Assembly: GCF_005222675.1 (NCBI RefSeq)
Contig: NZ_STGE01000024.1
Span: 124,001-188,000 of the forward strand
Direction of reading: 5' to 3'
Length of the DNA stretch: 64,000 nucleotides
From: Mycolicibacterium sp. CR10
Lineage (GTDB): Bacteria; Actinomycetota; Actinomycetes; Mycobacteriales; Mycobacteriaceae
Part shown: positions 56,657-64,000 of the stretch, piece after piece
Numbering within the stretch: position 1 is the first letter of the stretch
Layout: each line of letters begins with the position of its first letter
Notes under the pieces: model-generated
What the model was told of the DNA's origin: nothing
Seen by the model: the letters and a program-made list of their open reading frames with translations, nothing else
Database searches by the model: none
Position numbers and translations under genes: made by a program

Positions 56657-57739
56657 CTAGCTGCCGGTGGTGACAACTGTCGCCGGCTCGGCGCTCGTCG
56701 CGAGCTCCAGCCGCACCCCCAGCAGCCGGACCGGCCTGTCCAGTTCGAACTGGCCGAGAACATCCAGGGCGGTGCCGACGATGACATCGTCGGCGGTCGT
56801 CGGCGACGGAAGTTTGCGGATCTTGGTGCGCGTGTAGAACGTATTGGTGCGGACCGTCACCGCGACGCGGGTGACGACCCGGTTCTGCTCGACGATCTCG
56901 GTGAGCGTGCGCTGCGCGAGGTCGACGACCGCCGCGTCCATCTCGGCGCGGTCGGTGAGGTCCCTGGGGAAGGTGACGACGTGGCTGCGGGACCGCGGCA
57001 CCCACGGTTGCGCGCTGACAGTGGTGTCCCCGCCGCCCTTGGCGAGCAGCAGGATCCACAACCCCGTGGTGGGCCCGAACGTCCCGATCAGGACCGCTGC
57101 GTCGGTGGCCGCCAGGTCAGAGACCGTCAGGATCCCCATGGCGGCAAGCTTTTTCGTGGTCTTGGGGCCGACGCCCCACAGTGCGTCGACGCGCCGGTCG
57201 CCCATGGTCGACATCCAGGTGTCGTCGGTGAGGGCGTGGATTCCCGCGGGCTTGCCGAACCCGGTGGCGACCTTGGCCCGCTGCTTGTTGTCACTGATAC
57301 CCACCGAGCAGGACATGCCCGTCTCGGCGGTGACGACCTGTTGGATCCGCTCGGCGAGCGCGCATGCGGCACCGAGGTCGGCCACGTGGGCACCGATGTA
57401 GGCCTCGTCCCATCCCCACACCTCGACGGGGTGTCCGAGGTCGCGCAGCAGGCCCATCACCTGTTCGGAGGCGGCGTCGTAGGCGGCGGAGTCCGACGGC
57501 AGGAACGTCGCATCGGGGCACCGTCGGGCGGCGGTGCGCAGCGGCATTCCCGCGTGCACGCCGTACTGGCGGGCCTCGTAGGAGGCACAGGTGACGACCT
57601 TGCGGGGTTCGGTCGGGTCGCCGCTGCCGCCGACGATCACCGGCAGGCCGACCAGTTCCGGGTGGCGCTGCAGTTCGACAGACGCCAGGAACTGGTCCAT
57701 GTCGACGTGCAGAATCCACTGCGTGCCGCGTGCGGTCAT
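56657..57739 (-). CDS. dinB2: DNA polymerase IV (Y family), DinB2
   Basis: 360 residues from ATG 57739, overlapping the TetR stop (ATGA). Y-family palm: first metal aspartate D13 in HVDMDQFLASVE, second acidic pair in VEVWGWDEAYIGA, little-finger TFPRDLT. Leu18 occupies the sugar steric-gate position (Tyr/Phe in most), as in M. smegmatis DinB2, which inserts ribonucleotides. There is no obvious C-terminal beta-clamp motif (ends ...LLGVRLELA...). Corresponds to Rv3056. Translational coupling to a TetR regulator is notable for a polymerase. Confidence 0.93.
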   Translation of the reverse strand: MTARGTQWILHVDMDQFLASVELQRHPELVGLPVIVGGSGDPTEPRKVVTCASYEARQYGVHAGMPLRTAARRCPDATFLPSDSAAYDAASEQVMGLLRDLGHPVEVWGWDEAYIGAHVADLGAACALAERIQQVVTAETGMSCSVGISDNKQRAKVATGFGKPAGIHALTDDTWMSTMGDRRVDALWGVGPKTTKKLAAMGILTVSDLAATDAAVLIGTFGPTTGLWILLLAKGGGDTTVSAQPWVPRSRSHVVTFPRDLTDRAEMDAAVVDLAQRTLTEIVEQNRVVTRVAVTVRTNTFYTRTKIRKLPSPTTADDVIVGTALDVLGQFELDRPVRLLGVRLELATSAEPATVVTTGS

Positions 57740-58353
57740 GTCCCGCAGAGCTTGCGCGCCACCGTCTCCCACGCGTCGCCGACTTGATCGAGGGTCCGTC
57801 CCCGGTCAGCGATCTCATGGTGCACGTAGTCGGCGTCCAGCAGTGCGTGCAGCGCCGTGGCCTGTGCATCGAGATCGCCTGTGGTGTCTGCAGACTTCAG
57901 AAGGAACCGGATGTGACTGTGGTGCAGCATCATCGGGGCGTTGAACCGCATCTGTGGATCGCGGCCGACATCGGAGAGCAGAGCGCGATGCACGTCGACG
58001 AACTTCAGGCGTTCCCGGCCATAGGCGAGCAGTCGATCCAGCGCAGGCGCTCCAGGGCCCAGCGGAGGCGGTCCGAACAGGAAGGCCTGCTGCTGGGTCT
58101 TCTCGTCCTCGTCCAGAAGCACGATCATCAGACCTGCACGACTGCCGAACCTGCGGAACAGCGTGCCCTTGCCGACCCCGGCCGCCGTGGCGATGTCGTC
58201 GGTCGTGACCGCCTCGGCGCCGCGCTCGTCAATCAGTCGACGAGCGGCATCGAGGAGCAGTGCCCGGTTGCGCGCGGCGTCACCCCGTTCGGGCGGGCCG
58301 GATTCGCTCACCGGCAGCGTTGTCAGCCGGTTCACGTTTCCCGACACACTCAC
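57736..58353 (-). CDS. TetR-family regulator (Rv3055-like)
   Basis: 205 residues from GTG 58353. TetR helix-turn-helix at about residues 30-75, VTTDDIATAAGVGKGTLFRRFGSR. Helical C-terminal domain. Its stop overlaps the dinB2 start, so the regulator and polymerase are made together. The gap to the divergent FMN reductase gene contains two overlapping palindromes (58369-58396), candidate operators. Corresponds to Rv3055. Confidence 0.92.
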   Translation of the reverse strand: MSVSGNVNRLTTLPVSESGPPERGDAARNRALLLDAARRLIDERGAEAVTTDDIATAAGVGKGTLFRRFGSRAGLMIVLLDEDEKTQQQAFLFGPPPLGPGAPALDRLLAYGRERLKFVDVHRALLSDVGRDPQMRFNAPMMLHHSHIRFLLKSADTTGDLDAQATALHALLDADYVHHEIADRGRTLDQVGDAWETVARKLCGT

Positions 58354-58368
58354 CTGGCAACTTTAACT

Positions 58369-58396
58369 CAGTCGGAATAATTCGGACTGCAGTCCG
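58369..58396. promoter_or_regulatory. overlapping palindromes in TetR / FMN reductase gap
   Basis: CAGTC ... GACTG arms at 58369-58389 and the perfect 14-bp palindrome CGGACTGCAGTCCG at 58383-58396. They overlap, lie between the divergent TetR (start 58353) and reductase (start 58441), and could bind the TetR dimer twice. Confidence 0.65.
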
Positions 58397-58440
58397 GTTC
58401 AACCGTGCGAGTATCGAATCCAGCGATGTGGAGGCTGAAG

Positions 58441-58995
58441 ATGTCAGATAGCACGGTTTTGGTTCTGGTCGGGAGTCTGCGGGCCGCGCCGATCAACCGC
58501 CAACTCGCCGAACTCGCCGTGGAGACGAGTCCCGCTGGTGTGACGCTCGAGCTGTTCGACCGGCTGGGGGAGTTGCCCTTCTACAACGAGGACATCGACA
58601 AGTCCGCCGACGACGGCGGTGTGCCCGAACCTGTGGCGGCGCTGCGTGAGGCGGCCGCCCGCGCCGATGCGGCCCTGGTCGTCACGCCCGAGTACAACGG
58701 CACCATTCCGGGCGTGCTGAAGAACGCCATCGACTGGTTGTCGCGGCCGTTCGGGAATGGCGCATTGAAGGGAAAGCCGCTGGCGGTGGTCGGGGTGGCG
58801 CTGGGGCAGTACGGCGGCGTCTGGGCCCACGACGAAACGCGCAAGTCGTTCGGCATCGCCGGTCCCCGGGTCGTCGAGGACCTCGAGCTATCCATCCCGG
58901 GCAAGTCCCTCGATGGCAAGCATCCGCGGGAGAACGCGGACGTCGCCGGGCGGCTGCAGGGGATCGTCGGCAAGTTGGTCGCCGAGATCGGCTGA
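58441..58995 (+). CDS. NAD(P)H-dependent FMN reductase (Rv3054c-like)
   Basis: 184 residues from ATG 58441, with GGAGG at 6 bases. Flavodoxin-like FMN_red fold: VLVGSLRAAPINRQLAELA binds the phosphate, TPEYNGTIPGVLKNAIDWL is the family signature, and VGVALGQYGG follows. Reduces FMN or quinone-like compounds with NAD(P)H. Length and position match Rv3054c. Followed 22 bp later by a strong intrinsic terminator. Confidence 0.93.
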   Translation: MSDSTVLVLVGSLRAAPINRQLAELAVETSPAGVTLELFDRLGELPFYNEDIDKSADDGGVPEPVAALREAAARADAALVVTPEYNGTIPGVLKNAIDWLSRPFGNGALKGKPLAVVGVALGQYGGVWAHDETRKSFGIAGPRVVEDLELSIPGKSLDGKHPRENADVAGRLQGIVGKLVAEIG

Positions 58996-59016
58996 GTGAT
59001 CGGCTCGCGGTGAGGA

Positions 59017-59052
59017 CGAGCGCGGCGATCTGATCGCCGCGCTCGTTTCTTT
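59017..59052 (+). terminator. intrinsic terminator
   Basis: Perfect 13-bp stem CGAGCGCGGCGAT / ATCGCCGCGCTCG (59017-59029, 59033-59045) with a 3-nt loop and TTTCTTT directly after. A textbook Rho-independent terminator for the FMN reductase gene, separating it from nrdHIE. Confidence 0.9.
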
Positions 59053-59536
59053 GCGGGAGACCGTCCTTGCCGGCGTCGCAGGGTGCGGAGGGGCCGTGAA
59101 GCGGTGCAGCGGGAGCTTTGCTGACGGACTGACTCCGTAGGTGCGCGGGCCGATGGACCCGGGCCGGGGTGCGCAGAGATGTCGGACGGCTCTGATAGAC
59201 CAGATATAGGCAAGCGCGACGATGCCGTTGTGATCTGTGACACGCCGATTTCGACGCGACACACCGCAGTTACCAGGCAAAATTCCAAACGTGTGATTAC
59301 GACCATCTTGTATGTGCTCTACTAGCGGGGCACAACATCTAGTGTCTAACGTGGGAAGCGACGACAGATGCGATCTACGCTCGACAGGGCGACCAGGGGG
59401 AAGTTCAGCCCCGGGTCCGGCGTTGAGATTCAGAGAGCTTCGGTTGTCCGATCGACCAGCTGTCCGACAGATGGGGTGCGTAGTGACAACGAACCATCGG
59501 TCGTCGAATGAAAGTTTCGCTGAGGGAGCCCGCCAA
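59053..59536 (+). promoter_or_regulatory. nrdHIE upstream region with NrdR box
   Basis: About 480 bp with no supported gene. At 59330-59345 the 16-bp sequence GCACAACATCTAGTGT fits the NrdR box pattern acaCwAtATaTwGtgt at most positions. A much weaker candidate half lies about 30 bp upstream (59300-59315); NrdR boxes usually occur as pairs about three helical turns apart. NrdR represses ribonucleotide reductase genes when dATP is high. The remaining leader (59346-59536, AT-richer) shows no clear riboswitch. Confidence 0.7.
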
Positions 59537-59779
59537 ATGACTGTCACCGTGTACACCAAGCCCGCTTGCGTCCAGTGCAACGCCACCTACAAGGCGCTGG
59601 ACAAGCAAAACGTCGCCTATGACGTCGTCGACATCTCTGTGGACACCGAGGCCCGCGATTACGTCATGGCGCTGGGCTACCTGCAGGCCCCCGTGGTGGT
59701 GGCGGGCAACGACCACTGGTCGGGGTTCCGTCCTGACCGCATCAAGGCGCTCGGCGGCGTGGTCGCGGCCACGGCCTGA
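59537..59779 (+). CDS. nrdH: NrdH glutaredoxin-like electron donor
   Basis: 80 residues from ATG 59537, with GAGGGAG upstream. Thioredoxin fold with redox motif C11-VQ-C14 (TKPACVQCN) and the C-terminal WSGFRPDRI that fits thioredoxin reductase in NrdH proteins. Supplies electrons to the class Ib ribonucleotide reductase encoded downstream. First gene of nrdHIE, 53 bp before nrdI. Corresponds to Rv3053c. Confidence 0.97.
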   Translation: MTVTVYTKPACVQCNATYKALDKQNVAYDVVDISVDTEARDYVMALGYLQAPVVVAGNDHWSGFRPDRIKALGGVVAATA

Positions 59780-59831
59780 CGACCGGCCGGAACGGGTATC
59801 GGGGCGGACCGAGCGGAGAGAAGGGGACAGC

Positions 59832-60278
59832 GTGAGCAATCTCGTCTACTTCTCGAGCGTGTCCGAGAACACCCACCGCTTCGTCGAGAAGCTGGAACTA
59901 CCCGCCATCCGGATACCGCTGCGCGGGCGCATCGAGGTGGATGAGCCCTACGTGCTGGTGCTTCCCACCTACGGCGGTGGGCACGCCAACGTTCCGGATC
60001 CCGATCGCGGAGGCTACGTCCCCAAACAGGTCATCGCGTTCCTGAACAACGAACACAACCGTGGACTGCTGCGCGGTGTCATCGCCGCGGGCAACACCAA
60101 CTTCGGCGCCGAGTTCGGCTATGCGGGAGTCGTCGTCTCCCGCAAGTGCGGCGTCCCGTTTCTTTATCGCTTCGAATTGATGGGCACCACGGACGACGTC
60201 TTCGCCGTCCGTGCGGGCCTCTCCGACTTCTGGAAGGACCAGACGTGCCACCCACCGTCACAGCTGCAGAACCTGTAG
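59832..60278 (+). CDS. nrdI: NrdI flavodoxin-like activator
   Basis: 148 residues from GTG 59832 behind GAAGGGGACAG. Flavodoxin fold: [18 protein letters not shown] phosphate loop, [13 protein letters not shown] and [12 protein letters not shown]. Reduced NrdI with oxygen assembles the dimanganese-tyrosyl cofactor of NrdF. Its last 34 bp overlap the start of nrdE, so the genes are coupled. nrdF is not in the window, as in M. tuberculosis where nrdF2 lies apart from nrdHIE. Corresponds to Rv3052c. Confidence 0.96.
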   Translation: MSNLVYFSSVSENTHRFVEKLELPAIRIPLRGRIEVDEPYVLVLPTYGGGHANVPDPDRGGYVPKQVIAFLNNEHNRGLLRGVIAAGNTNFGAEFGYAGVVVSRKCGVPFLYRFELMGTTDDVFAVRAGLSDFWKDQTCHPPSQLQNL

Positions 60279-62416
60279 CCGCCACCGGAGTTCACACGCT
60301 TCCCGGCGAAACGGACTACCACGCCCTCAACGCGATGCTCAACCTGTACGACGCGGACGGCAAAATCCAGTTCGACAAGGACCGGGAAGCCGCGCATCAG
60401 TACTTTCTGCAGCACGTCAACCAGAACACGGTGTTCTTCCACAATCAGGACGAGAAGCTCGACTACCTGATCCAGAAGGACTACTACGAGCGCGAGGTGC
60501 TCGATGAGTACTCCCGCAACTTCGTCAAGACACTGCTGGATCGCGCGTACGCCAAGAAGTTCCGGTTCCCGACCTTCCTCGGCGCGTTCAAGTACTACAC
60601 CTCCTACACGCTGAAGACCTTCGACGGCAAGCGTTACCTGGAGCGCTTCGAGGACCGCGTCGTGATGGTCGCGCTGACGCTGGCCGCCGGCGACACCGTG
60701 CTGGCCGAGAAGCTCGTCGACGAGATCATCGACGGCCGCTTCCAGCCGGCCACCCCGACATTCCTGAACTCGGGCAAGAAGCAGCGCGGCGAGCCGGTGT
60801 CGTGCTTTCTGCTTCGCATCGAGGACAACATGGAGTCCATCGGGCGCTCCATCAACTCGGCACTGCAGCTGTCCAAGCGCGGTGGCGGAGTTGCGTTGCT
60901 GCTGACCAACATTCGCGAGCACGGCGCGCCGATCAAGAACATCGAGAATCAGAGTTCGGGTGTCATCCCCATCATGAAGCTGCTGGAGGACTCGTTCTCC
61001 TACGCCAACCAGCTGGGTGCGCGCCAGGGTGCCGGCGCGGTGTACCTGCACGCGCACCACCCGGATATCTACCGGTTCCTGGACACCAAGCGCGAGAACG
61101 CCGACGAGAAGATCCGCATCAAGACGCTGAGCCTCGGCGTGGTGATCCCGGACATCACGTTCGAGCTGGCGAAGAACAACGAGGACATGTACCTGTTCTC
61201 GCCGTACGACGTGGAACGCGTCTACGGGCTGCCGTTCGCCGACATCTCCGTCACCGAGAAGTACTACGAGATGGTCGACGACGCGCGGATCCGCAAAACC
61301 AAGATCAAGGCGCGCGAGTTCTTCCAGACGCTGGCCGAGCTGCAGTTCGAGTCCGGCTACCCGTACATCATGTACGAGGACACGGTGAACCGGTCGAACC
61401 CCATCGAAGGCAAGATCACGCACAGCAACCTGTGCTCGGAGATCCTGCAGGTGTCGACGCCGTCGCTGTTCAACGAGGACCTGACCTACGCGAAGGTGGG
61501 CAAGGACATCTCGTGCAACCTCGGCTCGCTCAACATCGCCAAGGCGATGGACTCGCCGGACTTCGCCCAGACCATCGAGGTGTCGATCCGCGCGCTCACC
61601 GCAGTCAGCGACCAAACCCACATCTGGTCGGTGCCCTCGATCGAGCAGGGCAACAACGACTCTCACGCCATTGGCCTGGGGCAGATGAACCTGCACGGGT
61701 ACCTGGCCCGCGAGCGGATCCACTACGGCTCCGAAGAGGGCGTGGACTTCACCAACATCTACTTCTACACCGTGCTCTACCACGCGCTGCGGGCCAGCAA
61801 CCGCATTGCGATCGAGCGGGGCAAGGCATTCGGTGGCTTCGAGCGATCGAAGTACAAGTCGGGCGAATTCTTCGACAAGTACACCGACCAGGTGTGGGAG
61901 CCGGCCACCGAGCGGGTGCGCGAGTTGTTCGCCGACGCCGGTATCCGCATTCCAACGCAAGAGGATTGGGTGCGGTTGAAGGAGTCGGTACAGCAGCACG
62001 GCATCTACAACCAGAACCTGCAGGCCGTCCCGCCGACGGGCTCGATCTCCTACATCAACCACTCGACGAGCTCGATCCACCCGGTGGCGTCGAGGATCGA
62101 GATCCGCAAGGAAGGCAAGATCGGCCGCGCCTACTACCCGGCCCCGTATCTCACCAACGACAACCTGGAGTACTACCAGGACGCGTACGAGATCGGCTAC
62201 GAGAAGATCATCGACACCTACGCCGCGGCCACGCAGCACGTGGACCAGGGTCTGAGCCTGACCCTGTTCTTCAAGGACACCGCCTCCACCCGCGACGTCA
62301 ACAAGGCGCAGATCTACGCCTGGCGCAAGGGAATCAAGACGCTGTACTACATCCGGCTGCGTCAGATGGCCTTGGAAGGCACTGAGGTGGAGAACTGCGT
62401 CAGCTGCATGCTGTGA
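60245..62416 (+). CDS. nrdE: ribonucleoside-diphosphate reductase class Ib, alpha subunit NrdE
   Basis: 723 residues from GTG 60245, inside the end of nrdI. Large catalytic subunit reducing NDPs to dNDPs. Visible: the active-site cysteine in [27 protein letters not shown], the radical-site/partner cysteine in SNLCSEILQ, and the C-terminal tail cysteines ENCVSCML that are reduced by NrdH. Lacks the N-terminal dATP cone of class Ia enzymes (starts close to the catalytic core), typical for NrdE. Corresponds to Rv3051c. Confidence 0.97.
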   Translation: MPPTVTAAEPVAATGVHTLPGETDYHALNAMLNLYDADGKIQFDKDREAAHQYFLQHVNQNTVFFHNQDEKLDYLIQKDYYEREVLDEYSRNFVKTLLDRAYAKKFRFPTFLGAFKYYTSYTLKTFDGKRYLERFEDRVVMVALTLAAGDTVLAEKLVDEIIDGRFQPATPTFLNSGKKQRGEPVSCFLLRIEDNMESIGRSINSALQLSKRGGGVALLLTNIREHGAPIKNIENQSSGVIPIMKLLEDSFSYANQLGARQGAGAVYLHAHHPDIYRFLDTKRENADEKIRIKTLSLGVVIPDITFELAKNNEDMYLFSPYDVERVYGLPFADISVTEKYYEMVDDARIRKTKIKAREFFQTLAELQFESGYPYIMYEDTVNRSNPIEGKITHSNLCSEILQVSTPSLFNEDLTYAKVGKDISCNLGSLNIAKAMDSPDFAQTIEVSIRALTAVSDQTHIWSVPSIEQGNNDSHAIGLGQMNLHGYLARERIHYGSEEGVDFTNIYFYTVLYHALRASNRIAIERGKAFGGFERSKYKSGEFFDKYTDQVWEPATERVRELFADAGIRIPTQEDWVRLKESVQQHGIYNQNLQAVPPTGSISYINHSTSSIHPVASRIEIRKEGKIGRAYYPAPYLTNDNLEYYQDAYEIGYEKIIDTYAAATQHVDQGLSLTLFFKDTASTRDVNKAQIYAWRKGIKTLYYIRLRQMALEGTEVENCVSCML

Positions 62417-62431
62417 GATGTGCCGCTGCGG

Positions 62432-62818
62432 TCAGCTTTCGCGAGCCTGTTCGGCATGCAGCGCCTTCAGGCGTCGCTCCTCGCGAAGCACGCTCTGGTA
62501 GCTCTCGCGTTCGGCGACCAACCACTCCGGTTTGTCCTCGAGAAGCTGGTTGATCTGCTCGGTGGTGAGCGCTTCGGTGACCCCGCCGCGCGCCAGACCA
62601 GCGATGGAGACGCCCAGCTTGGCCGCCACGAGGTTCTTCGGGTGCGGCCCGTTCTTGCGGAGGTCTTTGAGCCACTGCGGCGGGTCCGCCTGCAGGGCCG
62701 CGAGCTCGCCGCGGGTGATCGGGTTCTCCTGGAACTCCGACGGTGTCGCGGGCAGGTACACGTCCAGCTTCTTCGCCGCCGTGGCGGGTTTCATGGACTG
62801 CGCGTTCGGCCTGCTCAT
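62432..62818 (-). CDS. DUF5997-family protein
   Basis: 128 residues from ATG 62818. Small, soluble, charged protein with conserved KKLDVYLPATPSEFQ, RNGPHPKN-like KNGPHPKNLVAAKLGVSI (split) and ALTTEQINQLLEDKPEWL. I associate this with DUF5997, which in actinobacteria commonly lies divergent to a LysR-type substrate-binding protein, as here (28 bp gap). Function unknown. It could be a partner of that protein or an unrelated neighbour. Confidence 0.7.
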   Translation of the reverse strand: MSRPNAQSMKPATAAKKLDVYLPATPSEFQENPITRGELAALQADPPQWLKDLRKNGPHPKNLVAAKLGVSIAGLARGGVTEALTTEQINQLLEDKPEWLVAERESYQSVLREERRLKALHAEQARES

Positions 62819-62846
62819 GGGACCAGCGTATCGGTAGCCTGATGCC

Positions 62847-63569
62847 GTGGCTTCGCCCTCGCTGCCCTCGATGACCCTCGGGTACGTACCCGGCGGGACG
62901 CCCGCGAAGTGGGCCCGGACGTGGGCGCAGCGTCACCCCGAGGTGCCGCTGCAGTTGCGCGCCGTGGCGGCGGCAGACGCGGCCGCCGCAGTGCGGGCCG
63001 GCACCGTCGACGTGGCGTTGCTCCGGCTGCCGGCCGACACGTCCGGGCTGGCCGTCATCCCGATCTACGAGGAGACGACGGTGGTGGTGGTGCCGACCGA
63101 TCACCTTCTCGCTGCGGTCGACGAGATCACCGCCGCCGATCTTGACGGCGAGCCGACGCTGCTCCCGCTCGACGACGTCCTCTCCTGGACGGGCGCTCCC
63201 GGCGCCCTTCTCGATCACCGACCCGAGACCACCAAGGATGCAATAGAACTCGTGGCTGCCGGGATCGGAGTGATCATCGTTCCGCAGTCGTTGGCGCGGC
63301 TGTACCGTCGAAAGGACCTCACGTACCGGCCGATCACCGACGCACCCACCTGCCCCGTGGTGCTCGCTGTCCCGGCAGGGCCACAGCCCGCATTAGTCGA
63401 GGAGTTCATCGGGATTGTGCGGGGACGCAAACCCAGTTCGTCACGGGGGCAGGCTGAGCCGGGGCCGAAACGCACTGCGCGGGAGAAAACTCTCGCCAAG
63501 CAGGCCGCCCGCGCCGCCGCAGGTAAGGTCGCCCGCCAGCAGAGCCCAGCCAAGCGCGGTCGGCGCTGA
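62847..63569 (+). CDS. LysR-type substrate-binding domain protein without DNA-binding domain
   Basis: 240 residues from GTG 62847. LysR effector-binding (periplasmic-binding-like) fold: LGYVPGGTPAKWARTW, LQLRAVAAADAAAAVRAG, VALLRLP, VVVVPTDHLLAAVDEI, AAGIGVIIVPQSLARL. The N-terminal helix-turn-helix of LysR regulators is missing and no signal peptide is present, so it is cytoplasmic. The C-terminus (about 200-240) is strongly basic (Lys/Arg/Ala repeats), which might bind nucleic acid. Divergent from DUF5997. Ligand and role unknown. Confidence 0.82.
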   Translation: MASPSLPSMTLGYVPGGTPAKWARTWAQRHPEVPLQLRAVAAADAAAAVRAGTVDVALLRLPADTSGLAVIPIYEETTVVVVPTDHLLAAVDEITAADLDGEPTLLPLDDVLSWTGAPGALLDHRPETTKDAIELVAAGIGVIIVPQSLARLYRRKDLTYRPITDAPTCPVVLAVPAGPQPALVEEFIGIVRGRKPSSSRGQAEPGPKRTAREKTLAKQAARAAAGKVARQQSPAKRGRR

Positions 63570-63757
63570 CGTAGCGCTCGACCGGCTGGGTTTCATCCCG
63601 GTGGCCGACCACGCGCAGTCCGCGTCCTCGGCGTAGAGCGCCACTGTCGTCGAGATCCCACTCAGGAAAAATTTCGACATGTTGGTATAGCAGTCCGCCG
63701 AAGCGGGTAGGCGAGAAGCTGTGACGCTCATCACCGCTACCGCCAGGAATCTGTAAA

Positions 63758-64000
63758 GTGGCCGCCCCCTTCTTCAGTCGCGAACGCATCGTCGCAGGGC
63801 CGGGGTGGAGTCGGTGGTTGGTGCCGCCCGCCGCACTGTCGATCCACCTATCCATTGGCGCCGCGTACTCCTGGAGCGTGTTCAAGAAACCGCTGGAAGG
63901 CGCGCTGGACATCTCCGGCACGCTCAGCGCGCTGCCGTTCACCATCGGCATCGTCGTGCTCGGTATCTCCGCGGCGGTGTTCGGAAAATGGGTGGATCGC
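63758..64000 (+). CDS. MFS transporter, oxalate/formate antiporter-like (OFA) family, N-terminal part
   Basis: 81 codons from GTG 63758 to the window edge. N-terminus AGPGWSRWLVPPAALSIHL, then the family signature GAAYSWSVFKKPLE and a second hydrophobic helix LPFTIGIVVLGISAAVFG with the WVDR loop. This matches the start of OFA-type MFS carriers of small carboxylates. The 188 bp upstream of it hold no supported gene. The rest of the protein is outside the window. Confidence 0.82.
   Translation, partial: MAAPFFSRERIVAGPGWSRWLVPPAALSIHLSIGAAYSWSVFKKPLEGALDISGTLSALPFTIGIVVLGISAAVFGKWVDR

Noticed and set aside
60164..62239. 691-codon open frame antisense to nrdE
   Set aside because: Antisense frames are long because of GC-rich third positions; its product is low-complexity Val/Arg/Asp-rich with no recognisable domain, while nrdE on the other strand is certain.
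63441..63734. 97-codon minus-strand frame over the LysR-like gene end and following gap
   Set aside because: It overlaps the supported coding end, has no ribosome-binding site and no recognisable family.

Overview
The window reads as a chromosome segment of a fast-growing mycobacterium (Mycolicibacterium-like). Base composition is strongly G+C-rich, GTG starts are common, overlapping ATGA/GTGA gene junctions are frequent, and acyl-CoA catabolism, cytochrome P450 and TetR genes are unusually dense. The right third matches, gene by gene and strand by strand (inverted), the Mycobacterium tuberculosis block Rv3051c-Rv3063 as I remember it: nrdE, nrdI, nrdH, FMN reductase, TetR, dinB2, SDR, TetR, cyp136, ligB, cstA.

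Left part (1 to about 41.3 kb) is a catabolic island. A leftward operon carries three crotonases and two acyl-CoA ligases, the last one cut by the window edge. A divergent GntR regulator, another crotonase and a thiolase follow. Next come a TetR regulator and a rightward operon of crotonase, amidohydrolase, FadD19-like ligase, second amidohydrolase and a pair of acyl-CoA dehydrogenases. Beyond these lie a thiolase-like lyase, a thioesterase, a molybdopterin oxidoreductase, a class III CoA-transferase, two aldehyde dehydrogenases, two P450s, a second FadD19-like ligase, a Rieske oxygenase with an isochorismatase-like partner, a Baeyer-Villiger-type flavoprotein with an alpha/beta hydrolase, two LLM oxidoreductases and an acyl-CoA carboxylase. 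Taken together these would activate, oxidise, open and thiolytically shorten a bulky alicyclic or isoprenoid carboxylic acid; the substrate cannot be read from sequence.

The island is tied together by a 21-bp inverted repeat, arms close to ATACTGTAA / TTACAGTAT with 3 bp between. I find seven copies between 9.3 and 39.0 kb, nearly all at promoters of the catabolic genes. Two are perfect palindromes and are exact reverse complements of each other. The TetR gene at 8386-9153 sits beside one copy and is the best candidate regulator. I regard this apparent single-regulator catabolic regulon as the most interesting content of the window.

Middle and right part (41.3 to 64 kb): cstA with its small partner, ligB, a membrane sulfite-oxidase-like protein, an SDR, a Zn-metallopeptidase lipoprotein, a phosphotransferase, a Fic protein with a fused antitoxin-like N-terminus, an orphan LeuA regulatory domain behind a leader-peptide/hairpin attenuator, cyp136-TetR-SDR, a TetR-dinB2-AAA ATPase cluster, and nrdHIE with an NrdR box. 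A DUF5997 gene, a LysR-type ligand-binding protein and the start of an MFS transporter close the window.

The window also holds several repeat families: two families of sequence-conserved hairpins at gene 3' ends (8301, 22194, 45449; and 17409, 37381, 47923), a related hairpin at 52216, and a short repeat (CCGGCGGGCAGGAGCGAAG...) inserted in frame inside two proteins, tandemly in one of them. No tRNA, rRNA, insertion sequence or CRISPR array was seen.
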